From contig NZ_JALDAX010000011.1 of the NCBI RefSeq assembly GCF_022698145.1, forward strand, positions 62,001-126,000: a stretch of DNA of 64,000 nucleotides. Direction: 5' to 3'. Positions 1 through 9,502 of this stretch are shown here, piece after piece. This stretch comes from Streptomyces spinosisporus (lineage in GTDB: Bacteria; Actinomycetota; Actinomycetes; Streptomycetales; Streptomycetaceae). Position numbers and translations under genes: made by a program. Below the pieces are notes generated by a model that had not been told where the DNA came from, ran no database searches, and was given only the letters and a program-made list of their open reading frames with translations. Every line of letters starts with the position of its first letter. The stretch's first letter is position 1.

Positions 1-981
1 ACCGCTGTCTCCTTCGTGTTCAACGGCCGCGCCGAGGGCAACCTCTCGCCTGCCACCCAGGAACGCATCCGCCGGGCCGCCGAACAGCTCGGTTACCGCC
101 CCGACCCCGTCGCCCGCGGGCTGCGCCGCCGTCGTACGGCCGTGATCGGGCTGGTCACCGACGAGATCGCCTCCACGCCCTTCGCGGGCCGGCTGCTGCG
201 CGGCGCCATGGAGACGGCCTGGGACAACGACCACCTCGTGCTCACCGTCGACTCCGGCGGCGATGCGGCGAAGGAGGACGCGGCCGTCGCCGAACTCCTC
301 GACCGCCGCGTGGACGGCATCATCTACGCCGCCATGTCGCTGCGGCGCGTCCGGGTCCCCGAGGGGCTGCACCGCACCCACTCCGTGCTCGCCAACTGCC
401 TGCCCGAGGACGACTCCCTGCCCGCCGTGATCCCCGCCGAGCGGGCCGGCGGCAGGACCGCGGCCCGGCTGCTGCTGGAGCAGGGCCACCGGAGGGTGGC
501 CATGATCGGCGGCCAGGACGACATCGCCTCGGTCGAGCGGCTGCGCGGCTTCCGGGACGCTTTGCGCGCCGAGGGGATCACGGTCCCCAAGGAGTGGGTC
601 CCGCGCACCGGCGGCGAGATCTCCGGCGGACACGAGGGCGCGCTGCGCGTCCTCGGCAACACCCCCGCCGACCGCCGCCCGACCGGCCTGTTCTGCTACA
701 ACGACCGGGTCGCGGCGGGCGTCCTGCACGCCGCGACCCGGCTCGGCATCGACGTACCCGCCGAGTTGTCGGTGGTGGGCTACGACGACCAGGAGCACAT
801 GGCCGAGTTCCTCACCCCCGCGCTCACCACGGTCGCCCTGCCCCACCGCGCCATGGGCGAGGCCGCCGCCCGGCTCCTCCTCGACTCCATCGAAACCGGC
901 CGCACCCCTCCCGCCACGACTCGGCGCGTCGCGTGTCCGGTGATCAGTCGAGCGTCCGTGGGACCGGCTCCCACCCGGTGA
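1..981 (+). CDS. LacI-family transcriptional regulator (5' partial)
   Basis: The reading frame is open from base 1, so the true start lies upstream. The first visible residues (SFVFNGRAEG, then TQERIRRAAEQLGYRPD) are the second half of a LacI helix-turn-helix and its hinge helix. A periplasmic-binding-protein-like sensor domain follows, with the usual AVIGLV and SVVGYDD segments. Such proteins repress sugar-uptake operons until they bind the sugar. It converges with the GH32 gene and overlaps its 3' end by 38 bp, so control of that fructosidase/ABC operon is likely but inferred. Only the N-terminal part of the DNA-binding domain is missing. Confidence 0.9.
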   Translation, partial: TAVSFVFNGRAEGNLSPATQERIRRAAEQLGYRPDPVARGLRRRRTAVIGLVTDEIASTPFAGRLLRGAMETAWDNDHLVLTVDSGGDAAKEDAAVAELLDRRVDGIIYAAMSLRRVRVPEGLHRTHSVLANCLPEDDSLPAVIPAERAGGRTAARLLLEQGHRRVAMIGGQDDIASVERLRGFRDALRAEGITVPKEWVPRTGGEISGGHEGALRVLGNTPADRRPTGLFCYNDRVAAGVLHAATRLGIDVPAELSVVGYDDQEHMAEFLTPALTTVALPHRAMGEAAARLLLDSIETGRTPPATTRRVACPVISRASVGPAPTR

Positions 982-2329
982 CGGCGGACACCGCCCCGCT
1001 CACGACGAGTTCGGCCACGTCCTCGGCGCCCCGGTGGACGCGCTCGGTGAGGGTCGCGCGGTCGTCGACGAACACCTCCAGCAGAGAACCGTCGGCAAGT
1101 ACCCGTATCTGCCTGCCGGTTGAGTGGACCACGACCGGCGCCGACCCGTCGGGGCGCGTCCGCGGCCAGGCGCTGCGATCGAGCGTGACGGTGCCCTCGT
1201 CCGGGTCCAGCCGCAGGGTCAGCTCCGCACCCGTGGCGGAGCGCAGCAGGCTGACGGTGGTGGGGCCGTGTGCGGTGACGGTGAGGTCGTACGACGGCGG
1301 GAGCGGTACGCGGCGGTCCGGGCCGGAGACGAACGGGGCTGCCGCACGCAGCAGTTCGAGCTCCGGTGCCGGTGCGATGCGCAGGGTGCCGTCCGGGTGG
1401 AGGCCGACCACCCTGGGTGCGGTGAGTACCCCCGCCCACCCCGCGCGGTCGATCTCGTCCTGCTCGCACGCCTCCCAGGACCAGCCCCACATCAGGGCCC
1501 GGTCCGCTTCCTGGAGCACGGCGGGCGCGTAGAAGTCCCGGCCGTGGTCGAGTCGGCCGCCGGTGCGTGTGTCGAAGTGCAACTCGCCGTCGTCACAAGG
1601 CGTGAGACGGCCTGTCAGGTAGCCCGTCGAGCGGGGGTCTCCGTCCCAGAGGGACAGCAACAGCACCCACTCGTCGCCCGCGGTCGAGAACATCTGCGGA
1701 CACTCCCAGCCGACCGCCTTGTCGCCGAACGCCTCGACCGCGACGGGGTCGTTGCCGTCGAGGAGAACCCCGGCGAACCGCCAGTCCGTCAGGTCGTCGC
1801 AGTCGTACAGCAGGACCGACGGCGTGCCGTCCGCGTGCCCCGCGCCGACCAGGGCCCGGCGCCGCCCGCCGGCCGTGAACACGAACGGGTCGCGGAACAT
1901 GACCACGTCCAGGTCCGCGGGCGGAGCGGACACCACCGGGGCGGGCAGCGGCTTCCAGTCGGTGAGCGTCTCGTCGTCGGGCACCACCGCCCGTGCCAGA
2001 CAGATGGAGCCGATGCCGTTGTGATGACGGTCGACGCCCGTGTACACGGCGGTCGGCACGCCGTCGTCGTCGACCACGCAGCCCGACCAGCAGCCCGCCT
2101 CGTCGGGGCCGCCGGCTGTGGGGGCGAGCGCGATCGGGTGGTGCTCCCAGTGCGCGAGGTCGGGGCTGGAGGCATGGCCCCAGTGGATGTTCGCGTGCAC
2201 CGGCGCGTCCGGGTTGTGCTGATAGAAGACGTGGTAGCGGTCCCGCCAACGGAACGGCCCGTTCGGGTCGTTGGTCCAGCCGGCGGTCGGACGGACCCTG
2301 AAGCGCGGGGCGTTGGGGTCGAGGCTCAA
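944..2329 (-). CDS. GH32 beta-fructosidase (levanase/invertase-type)
   Basis: 461 aa. All three GH32 signatures are present: WTNDPNGP near residues 18-25 (Asp21 the expected nucleophile), FRDP near 145-148 and WECP near 208-211 (Glu209 the expected acid/base). A C-terminal beta-sandwich region follows. I see no signal peptide, so it probably acts in the cytoplasm on imported sucrose or fructo-oligosaccharides. The start ATG overlaps the stop of the upstream malG-type permease by 4 bp, so it is translationally coupled to a sugar ABC transporter. Levanase, sucrose-6-phosphate hydrolase and invertase activities cannot be told apart here. Confidence 0.88.
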   Translation of the reverse strand: MSLDPNAPRFRVRPTAGWTNDPNGPFRWRDRYHVFYQHNPDAPVHANIHWGHASSPDLAHWEHHPIALAPTAGGPDEAGCWSGCVVDDDGVPTAVYTGVDRHHNGIGSICLARAVVPDDETLTDWKPLPAPVVSAPPADLDVVMFRDPFVFTAGGRRRALVGAGHADGTPSVLLYDCDDLTDWRFAGVLLDGNDPVAVEAFGDKAVGWECPQMFSTAGDEWVLLLSLWDGDPRSTGYLTGRLTPCDDGELHFDTRTGGRLDHGRDFYAPAVLQEADRALMWGWSWEACEQDEIDRAGWAGVLTAPRVVGLHPDGTLRIAPAPELELLRAAAPFVSGPDRRVPLPPSYDLTVTAHGPTTVSLLRSATGAELTLRLDPDEGTVTLDRSAWPRTRPDGSAPVVVHSTGRQIRVLADGSLLEVFVDDRATLTERVHRGAEDVAELVVSGAVSAVTGWEPVPRTLD

Positions 2330-3180
2330 CGGTTGACTCCTGCGGACGTGATGCCCTCACGCAGAGGGCGCTGACCGACGACGAACACGGCGACGGCGGG
2401 GATCATGGACAGCACGACTCCGGCGAGAACGACGGAGATGGAGCCCGTGCCGAGATTGCCCTGGAGCGAGACCAGGCCCAGCGGCAATGTGTAGTTCTGC
2501 CCGGAGGTCTCCAGGATCAGCGGCCGGAAGAACTCGTTCCAGTGGTAGTTGAAGGCCAGGACCCCGACGATCGCAAGACCGGGCGCGGCCAGCGGCGCGT
2601 ACACCGACCGGAAGATCCGCCACGGCCCGGCACCGTCCAGCATGGCCGCCTCGCCGAGGTCCTTGGGCATGCCCAGGAAGTACTGGCGCATCAGGAAGGT
2701 GCCGAACGCGGTCGGGAAGGCCGGGATGATCAGGCCGAGCAGGGTGTCGGTCAGGCCCATCGACTTCAGCACCAGGAACACCGGCACGATGGTGACCTGC
2801 AGCGGCACCATCATGGTGGCCAGCACCAGCCCGAACAGGGGCTTCTTGAACCGGAATTCGAGACGCGCGAAGGCGTACCCGGCAAGGCCCGCGGTGATCA
2901 TCTGGCCGACCGCGACCAGTGCGGTCACCAGGGTGGAGTTCAGCGCGAGCAGCCATACGTCGATCTGGTCGAAGACCCCGTGATAGGCCGCCGTGGTCGG
3001 ATGGCTCGGGATGATCTGCGGCGGCAGGTCGAAGGACTCGGCCGGCGTGCGCAGCGAGGTCGAGATCGTGTAGATGACCGGGCCGAGGGTCAGCAGCGCG
3101 CACACGGCGAGGCCGGTGATCCGCGCCCACGGCCCGAACGAGTACCGGGCACGGCTGAGGGTCGGGGTTGCTTGGCTCAT
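2326..3180 (-). CDS. Carbohydrate ABC transporter permease, MalG type
   Basis: 284 aa from the ATG at 3180, where MSQATPTLSRARY begins and a GGGTGAG ribosome site precedes. Six hydrophobic segments are visible. The cytoplasmic EAA loop (DLGEAAMLDGAGPWRIF) that docks on the ATPase is intact. This family forms a heterodimer with a MalF-type partner to import oligosaccharides. The partner, encoded immediately upstream, is truncated in this window and no binding protein follows, so this subunit may have no working complex. The stop overlaps the GH32 start. Confidence 0.88.
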   Translation of the reverse strand: MSQATPTLSRARYSFGPWARITGLAVCALLTLGPVIYTISTSLRTPAESFDLPPQIIPSHPTTAAYHGVFDQIDVWLLALNSTLVTALVAVGQMITAGLAGYAFARLEFRFKKPLFGLVLATMMVPLQVTIVPVFLVLKSMGLTDTLLGLIIPAFPTAFGTFLMRQYFLGMPKDLGEAAMLDGAGPWRIFRSVYAPLAAPGLAIVGVLAFNYHWNEFFRPLILETSGQNYTLPLGLVSLQGNLGTGSISVVLAGVVLSMIPAVAVFVVGQRPLREGITSAGVNR

Positions 3181-3194
3181 GGGACTCACCCGGC

Positions 3195-3704
3195 TCACTG
3201 GTAGTGGACGAAACGCCGGCTGAGCCGGAACTGCAGGGCGGTGACCGCCATGATCAGCACGAACAGCAGGACTCCCACCGCGGACGCCTCGCCGAAGCGC
3301 AGCTGCTCGAACGCCGTCTCGTAGATGACCATCACGACGGTGCGCGTGGAGTCGCCGGGGCCGCCGTCGGTGAGGACGTAGGGCTGCTCGAAGACCTGGA
3401 GGGCGTTGATGACGCCGACGACGGTCGCGACCAGCAGCGTCGGCGACAGCAGGGGAAGCGTCACATGCAGGTGTTTGCGCAGGCCGGTCGCGCCGTCCAG
3501 GGAGGCGGCCTCGTGGACTTCCTTGGGAATGTTGTTGAGGCCGCCGATGAACAGCAGGAACGAGAAGCCGAACTGCTGCCACACATAGACGATGACGACG
3601 GTGGCGAGGGCCGCGTGCTCCGAGGTCAGCCACGGCACCGGCGCGATCCCGACCAGCCCGAGCAGCCAGTTCACGACGCCGAAGTGCGCCATCTGCTGGA
3701 CCAC
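3195..3704 (-). pseudogene. MalF-type sugar ABC permease, 3' fragment
   Basis: About 170 codons encode the C-terminal half of a MalF-type permease. Recognisable parts are FGVVNWLLGLVG, several membrane helices, the EAA loop (EVHEAASLDGATGLRKH) and the terminal RRFVHYQ. The N-terminal helices are missing. Upstream of about 3704 the same frame stays open but no longer resembles a permease; the homology switches to a dioxygenase on the other strand. No start codon or ribosome site suits the fragment. It would have been the partner of the MalG-type protein 14 bp downstream. The breakpoint is estimated to within about 20 bp. Confidence 0.75.
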
Positions 3705-4064
3705 CAGGTCGCCTCGTTGCACCCGCTGGTCCGGGTCCACCCGGAGACGGGGGAGCGGGTGCTGTTCGTCAACGGCTACTACCTGGAGCAGATCACCGGC
3801 GTCTCCCGACCGGAGAGCCGCGCCCTGCTCGACATGCTGCTGGAGCAGACGGTCAGGCCCGAGTACACGGTGCGCTTCCGCTGGGAGCCGGGCAGCGTGG
3901 CCTTCTGGGACAACCGCGCCACGATCCATCTCGCGCCCAGCGACAACGCCCACCTGGACTTTCCGCGGATCATGCACCGGGTGATGCTGAGCGGCGACGT
4001 TCCGGTCGGCGTGGACGGCAGGCCCTCGGAGCCGCTCGTCGGGACCGAACCCGGGCGCTGGTGA
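3705..4064 (+). pseudogene. TauD/TfdA-type 2-oxoglutarate dioxygenase, 3' fragment
   Basis: About 119 codons match the C-terminal third of TauD-like Fe(II)/2-oxoglutarate dioxygenases. They hold HPLVRVHPETGERVLFVN, then FWDNRATIH with the distal Fe-ligand His, then RIMHRV with the Arg that binds 2-oxoglutarate. The N-terminal two thirds, including the HxD iron ligands, are absent, so it cannot be active. It begins exactly where the malF fragment on the opposite strand ends. It converges with a luciferase-like monooxygenase; these two families often share sulfonate-use loci, so it is probably the remnant of such a locus. Confidence 0.75.
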
Positions 4065-4066
4065 CC

Positions 4067-5098
4067 TCAGTCGGAGGGCCGCCAGCCCAGTGCGGGACCG
4101 AGCTTCGTGGCCATGTCGGTGAGGATCTGTACGTAGTCCTCGTGCTCGAAGGTGAACGGCAGCGCGAACGCCACCTCGTCCACCTCGCGGAACGCGGCGT
4201 GGGCGCGCAGGCGTTCGGCGATCTCCTCGGAGGTGCCGACGATGTCCGGCGCGAACAGCAGACGGGCCGGGCCCTGCGGTGATGCCGTACGGGGGGTGCG
4301 CGCGGCCGCGTACTCCTCGTACCTGGCGCGCTGTTCGGGGGTTGCGGAGTCGGTGGGGATGACGACCAGGCCCTGGGAGACCCGGGCGCTGTCGCCGTCG
4401 GGGTGGTGGGCGCGGAAGGCGCGGATGTGCGAGAGCTGGATCTGCGCGAAGTCGAAGTCCGGCCCCTCGGCCCCCTCTGCCTTGACGACGCTGCTGACCA
4501 GGAAGTTCATGCCCTGCTCGCCCGCCCAGCGCGCCGAGCCGAGGCTGCCGCCGCCGTACCACATCCGGCGTCCCAGACCGGGGGAGTGCGGCTGCACGTG
4601 GTCGGAGAACGTCTCGAATCCCTCGACGCCGCTGAAGCCGGTGGCGCTCTCGCCGCGGACGAAGGCCAGCAGGCGCCGCACCCGCTCGTAGGAGAAGTCC
4701 TCCGCGTCGGCGGTGTCCGGGTACAGCGCCTCCTTGACCTGCTCGTAGTGCATCGGCGGGCCCACGCTGACTCCCGGGTTGACGCGTCCGCCGGACAGGA
4801 CGTCCACCGTGGCCAGGTCCTCGGCGAGCCGCAGCGGGTTCTCCCAGCCGAGGGGGATGACGGCCGTGCCGAGTTCGATGCGGCGGGTGCGCTGCGTCGC
4901 CGCCGCCATGACGGCGACGGGGGAGGAGATGCCGTACTGGAGATGGCGGTGGCGCAGCCACGCGCTGTCGAAGCCGAGCCGCTCGCCCAGCTCGATGATC
5001 TCCAGCGTCGACTCGTGCCCCCGGCGCGGATCGGCCTCGTCGAACAACCCGATGGTGAGGAAGCCCAGCTTGCGCAGCGGGCGTGAGGTCGGCGGCAT
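4067..5098 (-). CDS. LLM-class flavin-dependent monooxygenase
   Basis: 343 aa from the ATG at 5098. An earlier in-frame start exists, but GGAGGGG lies 4-5 bases before this ATG. The protein is a bacterial-luciferase-like TIM barrel: GFLTIGLFDEA at the N-terminus, RRIELGTAVIPLGWENPLRLAED, VDVLSGGRV near residues 100-110, and a GGGSLGSARWA segment. Members use reduced FMN and O2, for example on alkanesulfonates or long-chain substrates. The adjoining TauD remnant suggests organosulfur use, which is an inference. The substrate is unknown. Confidence 0.8.
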   Translation of the reverse strand: MPPTSRPLRKLGFLTIGLFDEADPRRGHESTLEIIELGERLGFDSAWLRHRHLQYGISSPVAVMAAATQRTRRIELGTAVIPLGWENPLRLAEDLATVDVLSGGRVNPGVSVGPPMHYEQVKEALYPDTADAEDFSYERVRRLLAFVRGESATGFSGVEGFETFSDHVQPHSPGLGRRMWYGGGSLGSARWAGEQGMNFLVSSVVKAEGAEGPDFDFAQIQLSHIRAFRAHHPDGDSARVSQGLVVIPTDSATPEQRARYEEYAAARTPRTASPQGPARLLFAPDIVGTSEEIAERLRAHAAFREVDEVAFALPFTFEHEDYVQILTDMATKLGPALGWRPSD

Positions 5099-5183
5099 GG
5101 GCCCCTCCGTCAGTGATCGTTCCACGGCGTACGGAGGTGCCAACGGCGCCGTGCCCGGTGGTGTTCCCCTGAGCAGCGGCGGC

Positions 5184-6689
5184 TCAGCCCAGAGGGATGA
5201 TCACCTCGTCCTCGACCGGCGGGTCGATCTCCTGGGCGCGGTTGCCGGTGGCCGCGAAGCAGCGCAGCCGGACGGTCTCCGGGGTGACGTCCAGCCGCAG
5301 GAAGCACTTGAAGAAGGGCGGGCTGTAGGTCGCCGAACTCGGCGAGAACAGCTGCGTGTAGATCTTGCGGACCGGGAGGCGGAAGCGCGAGGTGCGGTCG
5401 GGTCGGCCGCCGGCGCCGAGCAGGGTGGCGACGATGCGGGCGCGGCGGGTGACGCGCACCGGTCCGCCCGGGGTGCGGGTGGACGGGATGCCGAGCCGCT
5501 CGGCGATCACGGCCATCGCCTCGTTCTCGGACAGGGCGAACAGACGCCGCAGGCGCAGCCGGCGGCCGTAGAGCCCGCTGTAGAAGGCGAGGGAGTCGCC
5601 GCGCAGCGGATAGCAGCGGAAGTCCTTCTCGGTGACGTTCGCGATGTCGACGCGGGGGATGGTGTGGGTGGCGTGCATGAACGCCCCGCCGCCGCCCGCG
5701 ACGACGTACTGGATGGTGCGGCCTTCCACCTGGACCGGGTAGCGCTGGTAGTTGTGGATGTCGCCGCCTATCGCCGCCACATAGTGGTGCTCGGGGTCGC
5801 GGACGATGTCGTCGACGGTGCCGTGGCCGCCCTCGATGGTGCACGGGCGGTGTTCCCCGTCGACGTACAGGGGCGAGCCGGTGATCAGGATCTTCGGGCG
5901 CGGTCCCTTGGACACCTCGCGCAGCCAGGCACCCTGTTCGGCGTCGATCGTGCCGAGCAGACCGGTGTCGATGCCTATGATCCGCAGCGGTCCGGCGTCG
6001 ACGGCCCAGTACGGGCCGGGCTGGACGGCCTGTTGGGCCGGAGCCGACCGCAACTGCCGTGCCTCGTCCAGATGTTGACCGTCCGTGGCACGCGGGCGGT
6101 GCCACAGGAGGTTGCGTATCCAGGCCCGGGACACAGGGCGCGGCGCCGTCTCCGGGGGGAGCGGCGGGGCGTCGTCGCAGAAGACGCGCATGAAGGCGCC
6201 GAGGCCCTCGTACCAGTCGTGGTTGCCGGGTATCGCGTAGATCGGCGCGCGGTAGTCCCGGTACGGGCGGAAGAAGTTGGTGCCGTAGTCGTCCGCGCTG
6301 CCCACCGGGTAGATCACGTCGCTCGCGACGACGGCGAAGTCCGTGTCCTGACCGACCTTCAGAAAGCCCGGCACGACGGCGTATTGAGGGTCGTCGCCCT
6401 CGCCGGTGTCGCCGATGACCATGAAGGAGAACCGGTCCTGTTCCGTCCGTCGGATCACCTTGTCGGCGGGCGCTCCGGCGGCCTCGCGCTGGGCCACCCA
6501 TCGGCTGCGGGTGCGGCCGGTGGGGTCCCCGAACCAGGAGGCCAACACGCCGTTCCGCGCCGCCCACAGTGTCTTGGGGTTGAGCCAGGAGACCTTCTCG
6601 ACCTGGTGCGGCATGAGTTGCTTGTAGGCGCCGCGCTCGGCTGCGCCCCAGCCGGCGCCTTCGGCGGTATCGCGTGAAGAGTCAGACAC
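5184..6689 (-). CDS. Metallophosphoesterase
   Basis: 501 aa. Calcineurin-like metallophosphatase motifs are clear: MVIGDTGEGD (about 89-98), VASDVIYP and PGNHDWY (about 153-159), with GDIHNY later. The N-terminal ~80 residues and the C-terminal ~120 residues lie outside the catalytic fold and are of unknown role. No signal peptide or membrane span was seen, so it is probably cytosolic. Such enzymes hydrolyse phosphate mono- or diesters using two metal ions. It stands alone between the monooxygenase and the MHYT gene. Confidence 0.85.
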   Translation of the reverse strand: MSDSSRDTAEGAGWGAAERGAYKQLMPHQVEKVSWLNPKTLWAARNGVLASWFGDPTGRTRSRWVAQREAAGAPADKVIRRTEQDRFSFMVIGDTGEGDDPQYAVVPGFLKVGQDTDFAVVASDVIYPVGSADDYGTNFFRPYRDYRAPIYAIPGNHDWYEGLGAFMRVFCDDAPPLPPETAPRPVSRAWIRNLLWHRPRATDGQHLDEARQLRSAPAQQAVQPGPYWAVDAGPLRIIGIDTGLLGTIDAEQGAWLREVSKGPRPKILITGSPLYVDGEHRPCTIEGGHGTVDDIVRDPEHHYVAAIGGDIHNYQRYPVQVEGRTIQYVVAGGGGAFMHATHTIPRVDIANVTEKDFRCYPLRGDSLAFYSGLYGRRLRLRRLFALSENEAMAVIAERLGIPSTRTPGGPVRVTRRARIVATLLGAGGRPDRTSRFRLPVRKIYTQLFSPSSATYSPPFFKCFLRLDVTPETVRLRCFAATGNRAQEIDPPVEDEVIIPLG

Positions 6690-6738
6690 CGGTGAACCGT
6701 AACAACGATCAAGTGGGCGCTGAGAAGGGGGCCGCCGG

Positions 6739-7701
6739 TCACCAGTCCTGGCTGGTGGGCGGCGGAGCCCACTGCGGCGTGGACGACTGCGCCGCGGGTC
6801 CGTACGGGTCCTGCCGCGGGTAGGCCTGTTCCGGCCGGGGGCGCGCGGGGCTCACCGGTCCGCCGAGGAACGCGTTGCTGTGCTGCGGCGCGGGCTCCTG
6901 GACCTCTTCGGCGGCCGAAGTCCGTTGCCCGCCAGGGGACTTGGAGCCCGACGAGTTCCATTCGCCCTCGCCCAGCACCAGCAGCGGGTCGAACATCACC
7001 ACCACTCCGGCCAGCAGCAGGAACACGGCCGGTCCCACGAGCATGGGGAACAGCAGCGAACCGGGCGAGTCGCCGGACCAGGCTCCGTTGCCCGAGCCGT
7101 GCACATGGACGCTGACGCCGGCCATGGCCGTGTAGTGCATGCCGGACACCGCCACGCCCATGACCAGACTGGCGCCGAGACTCGGCAGGAAGCCCCGGAT
7201 GCTGACCGCCGCCCACAGCGCGGCGGTCGCGGCGACGATCGCGATGACGACGGACAGGACGACGGTGACGGTGCTGAGTTCGATGTTTCCGTTGACCTGC
7301 ACCGCCGCCATGCCGAGGTAGTGCATGGCGGCCACGCCGATACCGGTGATCGCACCGGCGACGGCCAGAGTGACCTTGCCTGCGCCGCGATAGCCGACGA
7401 TGAACACGCCGATGCCGACCACCAGAATCGCGACGGCCAGACTCAACAGGGTGAGTCCCTTGTCGTAGCGGATTCCGGTCTCCGCCACCTGGAAACCCAG
7501 CATGGCGATGAAGTGCATCGTCCAGATGCCGCTGCCGATGGCCGCGGCCCCCATCGCCAGCCAACCGGCCTTCCACGACTGTTCGTTGAGCAGGGACCGG
7601 ACGATGCAGCGCAGTCCCAGCGCCCCTCCCAGGCAGGCCGTCAGATAGGCGGCCACCGGCGTCACCGCGCCATAACGAAACCCGTCAACCGTGCCTTGCA
7701 T
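6739..7701 (-). CDS. MHYT-domain integral membrane sensor protein
   Basis: 320 aa from the ATG at 7701; a TTG two codons earlier is in frame, but the GGGGGGAG site is 6 bases before the ATG. About seven membrane segments fill residues 10-230. They carry MHF (WTMHFIAMLGF), MHYL (AMHYLGMAAVQ) and MHYT (GMHYTAMAGVS) motifs, each near the outer face, which are proposed to bind copper and sense O2, CO or NO. The ~90-residue C-terminal tail is Pro/Gln-rich and cytoplasmic. No GGDEF, EAL or kinase output domain is attached, so it is a stand-alone MHYT protein. Confidence 0.88.
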   Translation of the reverse strand: MQGTVDGFRYGAVTPVAAYLTACLGGALGLRCIVRSLLNEQSWKAGWLAMGAAAIGSGIWTMHFIAMLGFQVAETGIRYDKGLTLLSLAVAILVVGIGVFIVGYRGAGKVTLAVAGAITGIGVAAMHYLGMAAVQVNGNIELSTVTVVLSVVIAIVAATAALWAAVSIRGFLPSLGASLVMGVAVSGMHYTAMAGVSVHVHGSGNGAWSGDSPGSLLFPMLVGPAVFLLLAGVVVMFDPLLVLGEGEWNSSGSKSPGGQRTSAAEEVQEPAPQHSNAFLGGPVSPARPRPEQAYPRQDPYGPAAQSSTPQWAPPPTSQDW

Positions 7702-7901
7702 AGCCAACTCCCCCCAGAGTCACGGCAGATCGTGGAGCATTGTCTACGGGTAGGTGTGGCGTGAAGGCAAGGCATTACCGCCGGTAACTGAACAATTCTC
7801 AATTAAAGCCGGCGAACTGTGGTCGGACACCGGTGTCCCCCGGACCGGCGGGCGGAGCCTCGCGCGTGTTTGAGTCAGGCTGAGGCGTGTACGCGACGTG
7901 T

Positions 7902-9440
7902 ATGACTCAGTCCAAGCGTGAGACAGAGCGCAAGTACGACGCTCCGTCGGCCGATGACGCCTCGTGGCTCCCGGACCTCACGGGCGTGGGCGGCATCACG
8001 TCGGTCGTGGAGAAGGGGACCCACGAGCTCGACGCCGTGTACCACGACACCGAGGACCTGCGCCTGGCCGCGGCGTCCGCCACGCTGCGCCGCAGGACGG
8101 GCGGAACCGACGCCGGCTGGCACCTGAAGCTGCCCCTGTCGGGGGACAGCCGCGAGGAGGTGCAGGCCCCGCTCTCGGAGAACCTCCCGGACGACCTGCG
8201 CGAGCTGGTGCTCTCACGCACCCGTGGTGCGGAGCTGACGCCCGTCGTGCGCATCCGGTCCACACGCAGCACCCGGCAGCTCGTCGACTCCGGCGGCACG
8301 GTCCTGGCCGAGCTGACCGTCGACGCCGTTCGGGCGCAGTCCCTGGGCGGAACCCCCACGCTGGCCGCCTGGACCGAAATAGAGGTCGAGCTCGCCGAGG
8401 GCACCGACCCGTCCCTGCTGGACGCGGTGGAGAAGACGCTGACCAGGAACGGCATCGACCGGGCGGCCGGTCCCTCCAAGCTGGCGCGGGCCCTGGAGAC
8501 GACGGGACTCGGCGCACCGCGCGTGCCGGACCCGCGCGCGGAGACGGTCGAGTCCGGCACGGCGGGCGCCGAGGTGCTCGCCTACCTGGACAGTCAGGTG
8601 CGCTCCCTGGTGAACCTCGATCCCGCCGTACGCCGCGACCGCCCGGACTCGGTGCACAAGATGCGCGTCGCCTGCCGACGGCTGCGCAGCACCCTGCGTT
8701 CGTACCGCTCGGTGCTGGACCGTGAGGTGACCGACCCGATCCGCGCGGACCTCAAATGGCTGGGCGGCGAGCTGGGTGCGGAGCGTGACCAGGAAGTGCT
8801 CATGGAGGAGATCGGCGCACGGGTCGAGGCTTTGCCCACGGAGCTGGTCCTCGGACCCGTCACCGCCCGGTTGCGGGCCTGGAACGTCGCCCGCGCCGAC
8901 GAGGCGCACCGGCGCAGCCTGGAGGCTCTGAACTCACCCCGCTATCTGGCCCTGCTGGACTCCCTGGCCACCCTCACGGCCCGGCCGCCACTGCGCCCCA
9001 AGGCCGCCCGCAAGCCGAAGAAGGTCATGGTCAAGGCCATCCTCAAGGAGTACGACCGCCTCGCCGCCCGGATGGCCCGCGCGCTGGAGCTCCCGCCCGG
9101 CAAGGAACGCGACGTGGCCCTCCACGAGGCCCGCAAGGCGGCCAAGAAGACCCGCTACGCCACCGAACCGGCGCGCGCGGTGCTCGGCAAGCCCGCGAAA
9201 CGGCTCGGCAGGCGGGTGAAGTCTGTGCAGAAGGTGCTCGGGGAGCACCAGGACACCGTCGTGGCCCGGGACGCCCTGCGGAAGCTGGCCGTCGCGGCGC
9301 AGGCCGCCGCCGAGCCCGGTTTCACCTGGGGCCTGCTGTACGGCGGGCAGCAGGCAGTGGCCGCCGAGGACGAACGGGACCTGCCCGCCGTATGGACGAA
9401 GGCCTCGAAGCCCGAACTGCGTAAGAGGCTGTCCCGCTGA
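7902..9440 (+). CDS. CYTH and CHAD domain protein
   Basis: 512 aa from the ATG at 7902; a GTG at 7887 is in frame. The N-terminal CYTH domain (ETERKYD, then about 200 residues with DTPDLRL-like and LKLP strands) is the triphosphate-tunnel fold. A CHAD domain of about 290 residues follows, with the conserved HKMRVACRRLRSTLR helix and HEARKAAKKTRYATE. CHAD domains bind polyphosphate through these basic helices, and CYTH domains hydrolyse or bind triphosphates. A polyphosphate-granule role is therefore expected. It is divergent from the MHYT gene across a 200-bp gap. Confidence 0.88.
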   Translation: MTQSKRETERKYDAPSADDASWLPDLTGVGGITSVVEKGTHELDAVYHDTEDLRLAAASATLRRRTGGTDAGWHLKLPLSGDSREEVQAPLSENLPDDLRELVLSRTRGAELTPVVRIRSTRSTRQLVDSGGTVLAELTVDAVRAQSLGGTPTLAAWTEIEVELAEGTDPSLLDAVEKTLTRNGIDRAAGPSKLARALETTGLGAPRVPDPRAETVESGTAGAEVLAYLDSQVRSLVNLDPAVRRDRPDSVHKMRVACRRLRSTLRSYRSVLDREVTDPIRADLKWLGGELGAERDQEVLMEEIGARVEALPTELVLGPVTARLRAWNVARADEAHRRSLEALNSPRYLALLDSLATLTARPPLRPKAARKPKKVMVKAILKEYDRLAARMARALELPPGKERDVALHEARKAAKKTRYATEPARAVLGKPAKRLGRRVKSVQKVLGEHQDTVVARDALRKLAVAAQAAAEPGFTWGLLYGGQQAVAAEDERDLPAVWTKASKPELRKRLSR

Positions 9441-9502
9441 GCGAGACCTGCCCCTCGCTTGGCAGGATTGCTTCGCAACACACCGACCAGGAGGTCCCGT
9501 TC

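Noticed and set aside
3690..3720. Insertion-sequence end at the malF/tauD junction
   Set aside because: No terminal inverted repeats, target duplication or transposase remnant can be seen.
3195..4961. A single long minus-strand protein containing the permease C-terminus
   Set aside because: Only the part below about 3704 resembles a permease. The rest is antisense to the tauD fragment and out of frame with the monooxygenase, so the long frame is accidental.
4779..6677. A 632-codon plus-strand open frame opposite the metallophosphoesterase
   Set aside because: The metallophosphoesterase frame on the other strand has all catalytic motifs; this one has none.
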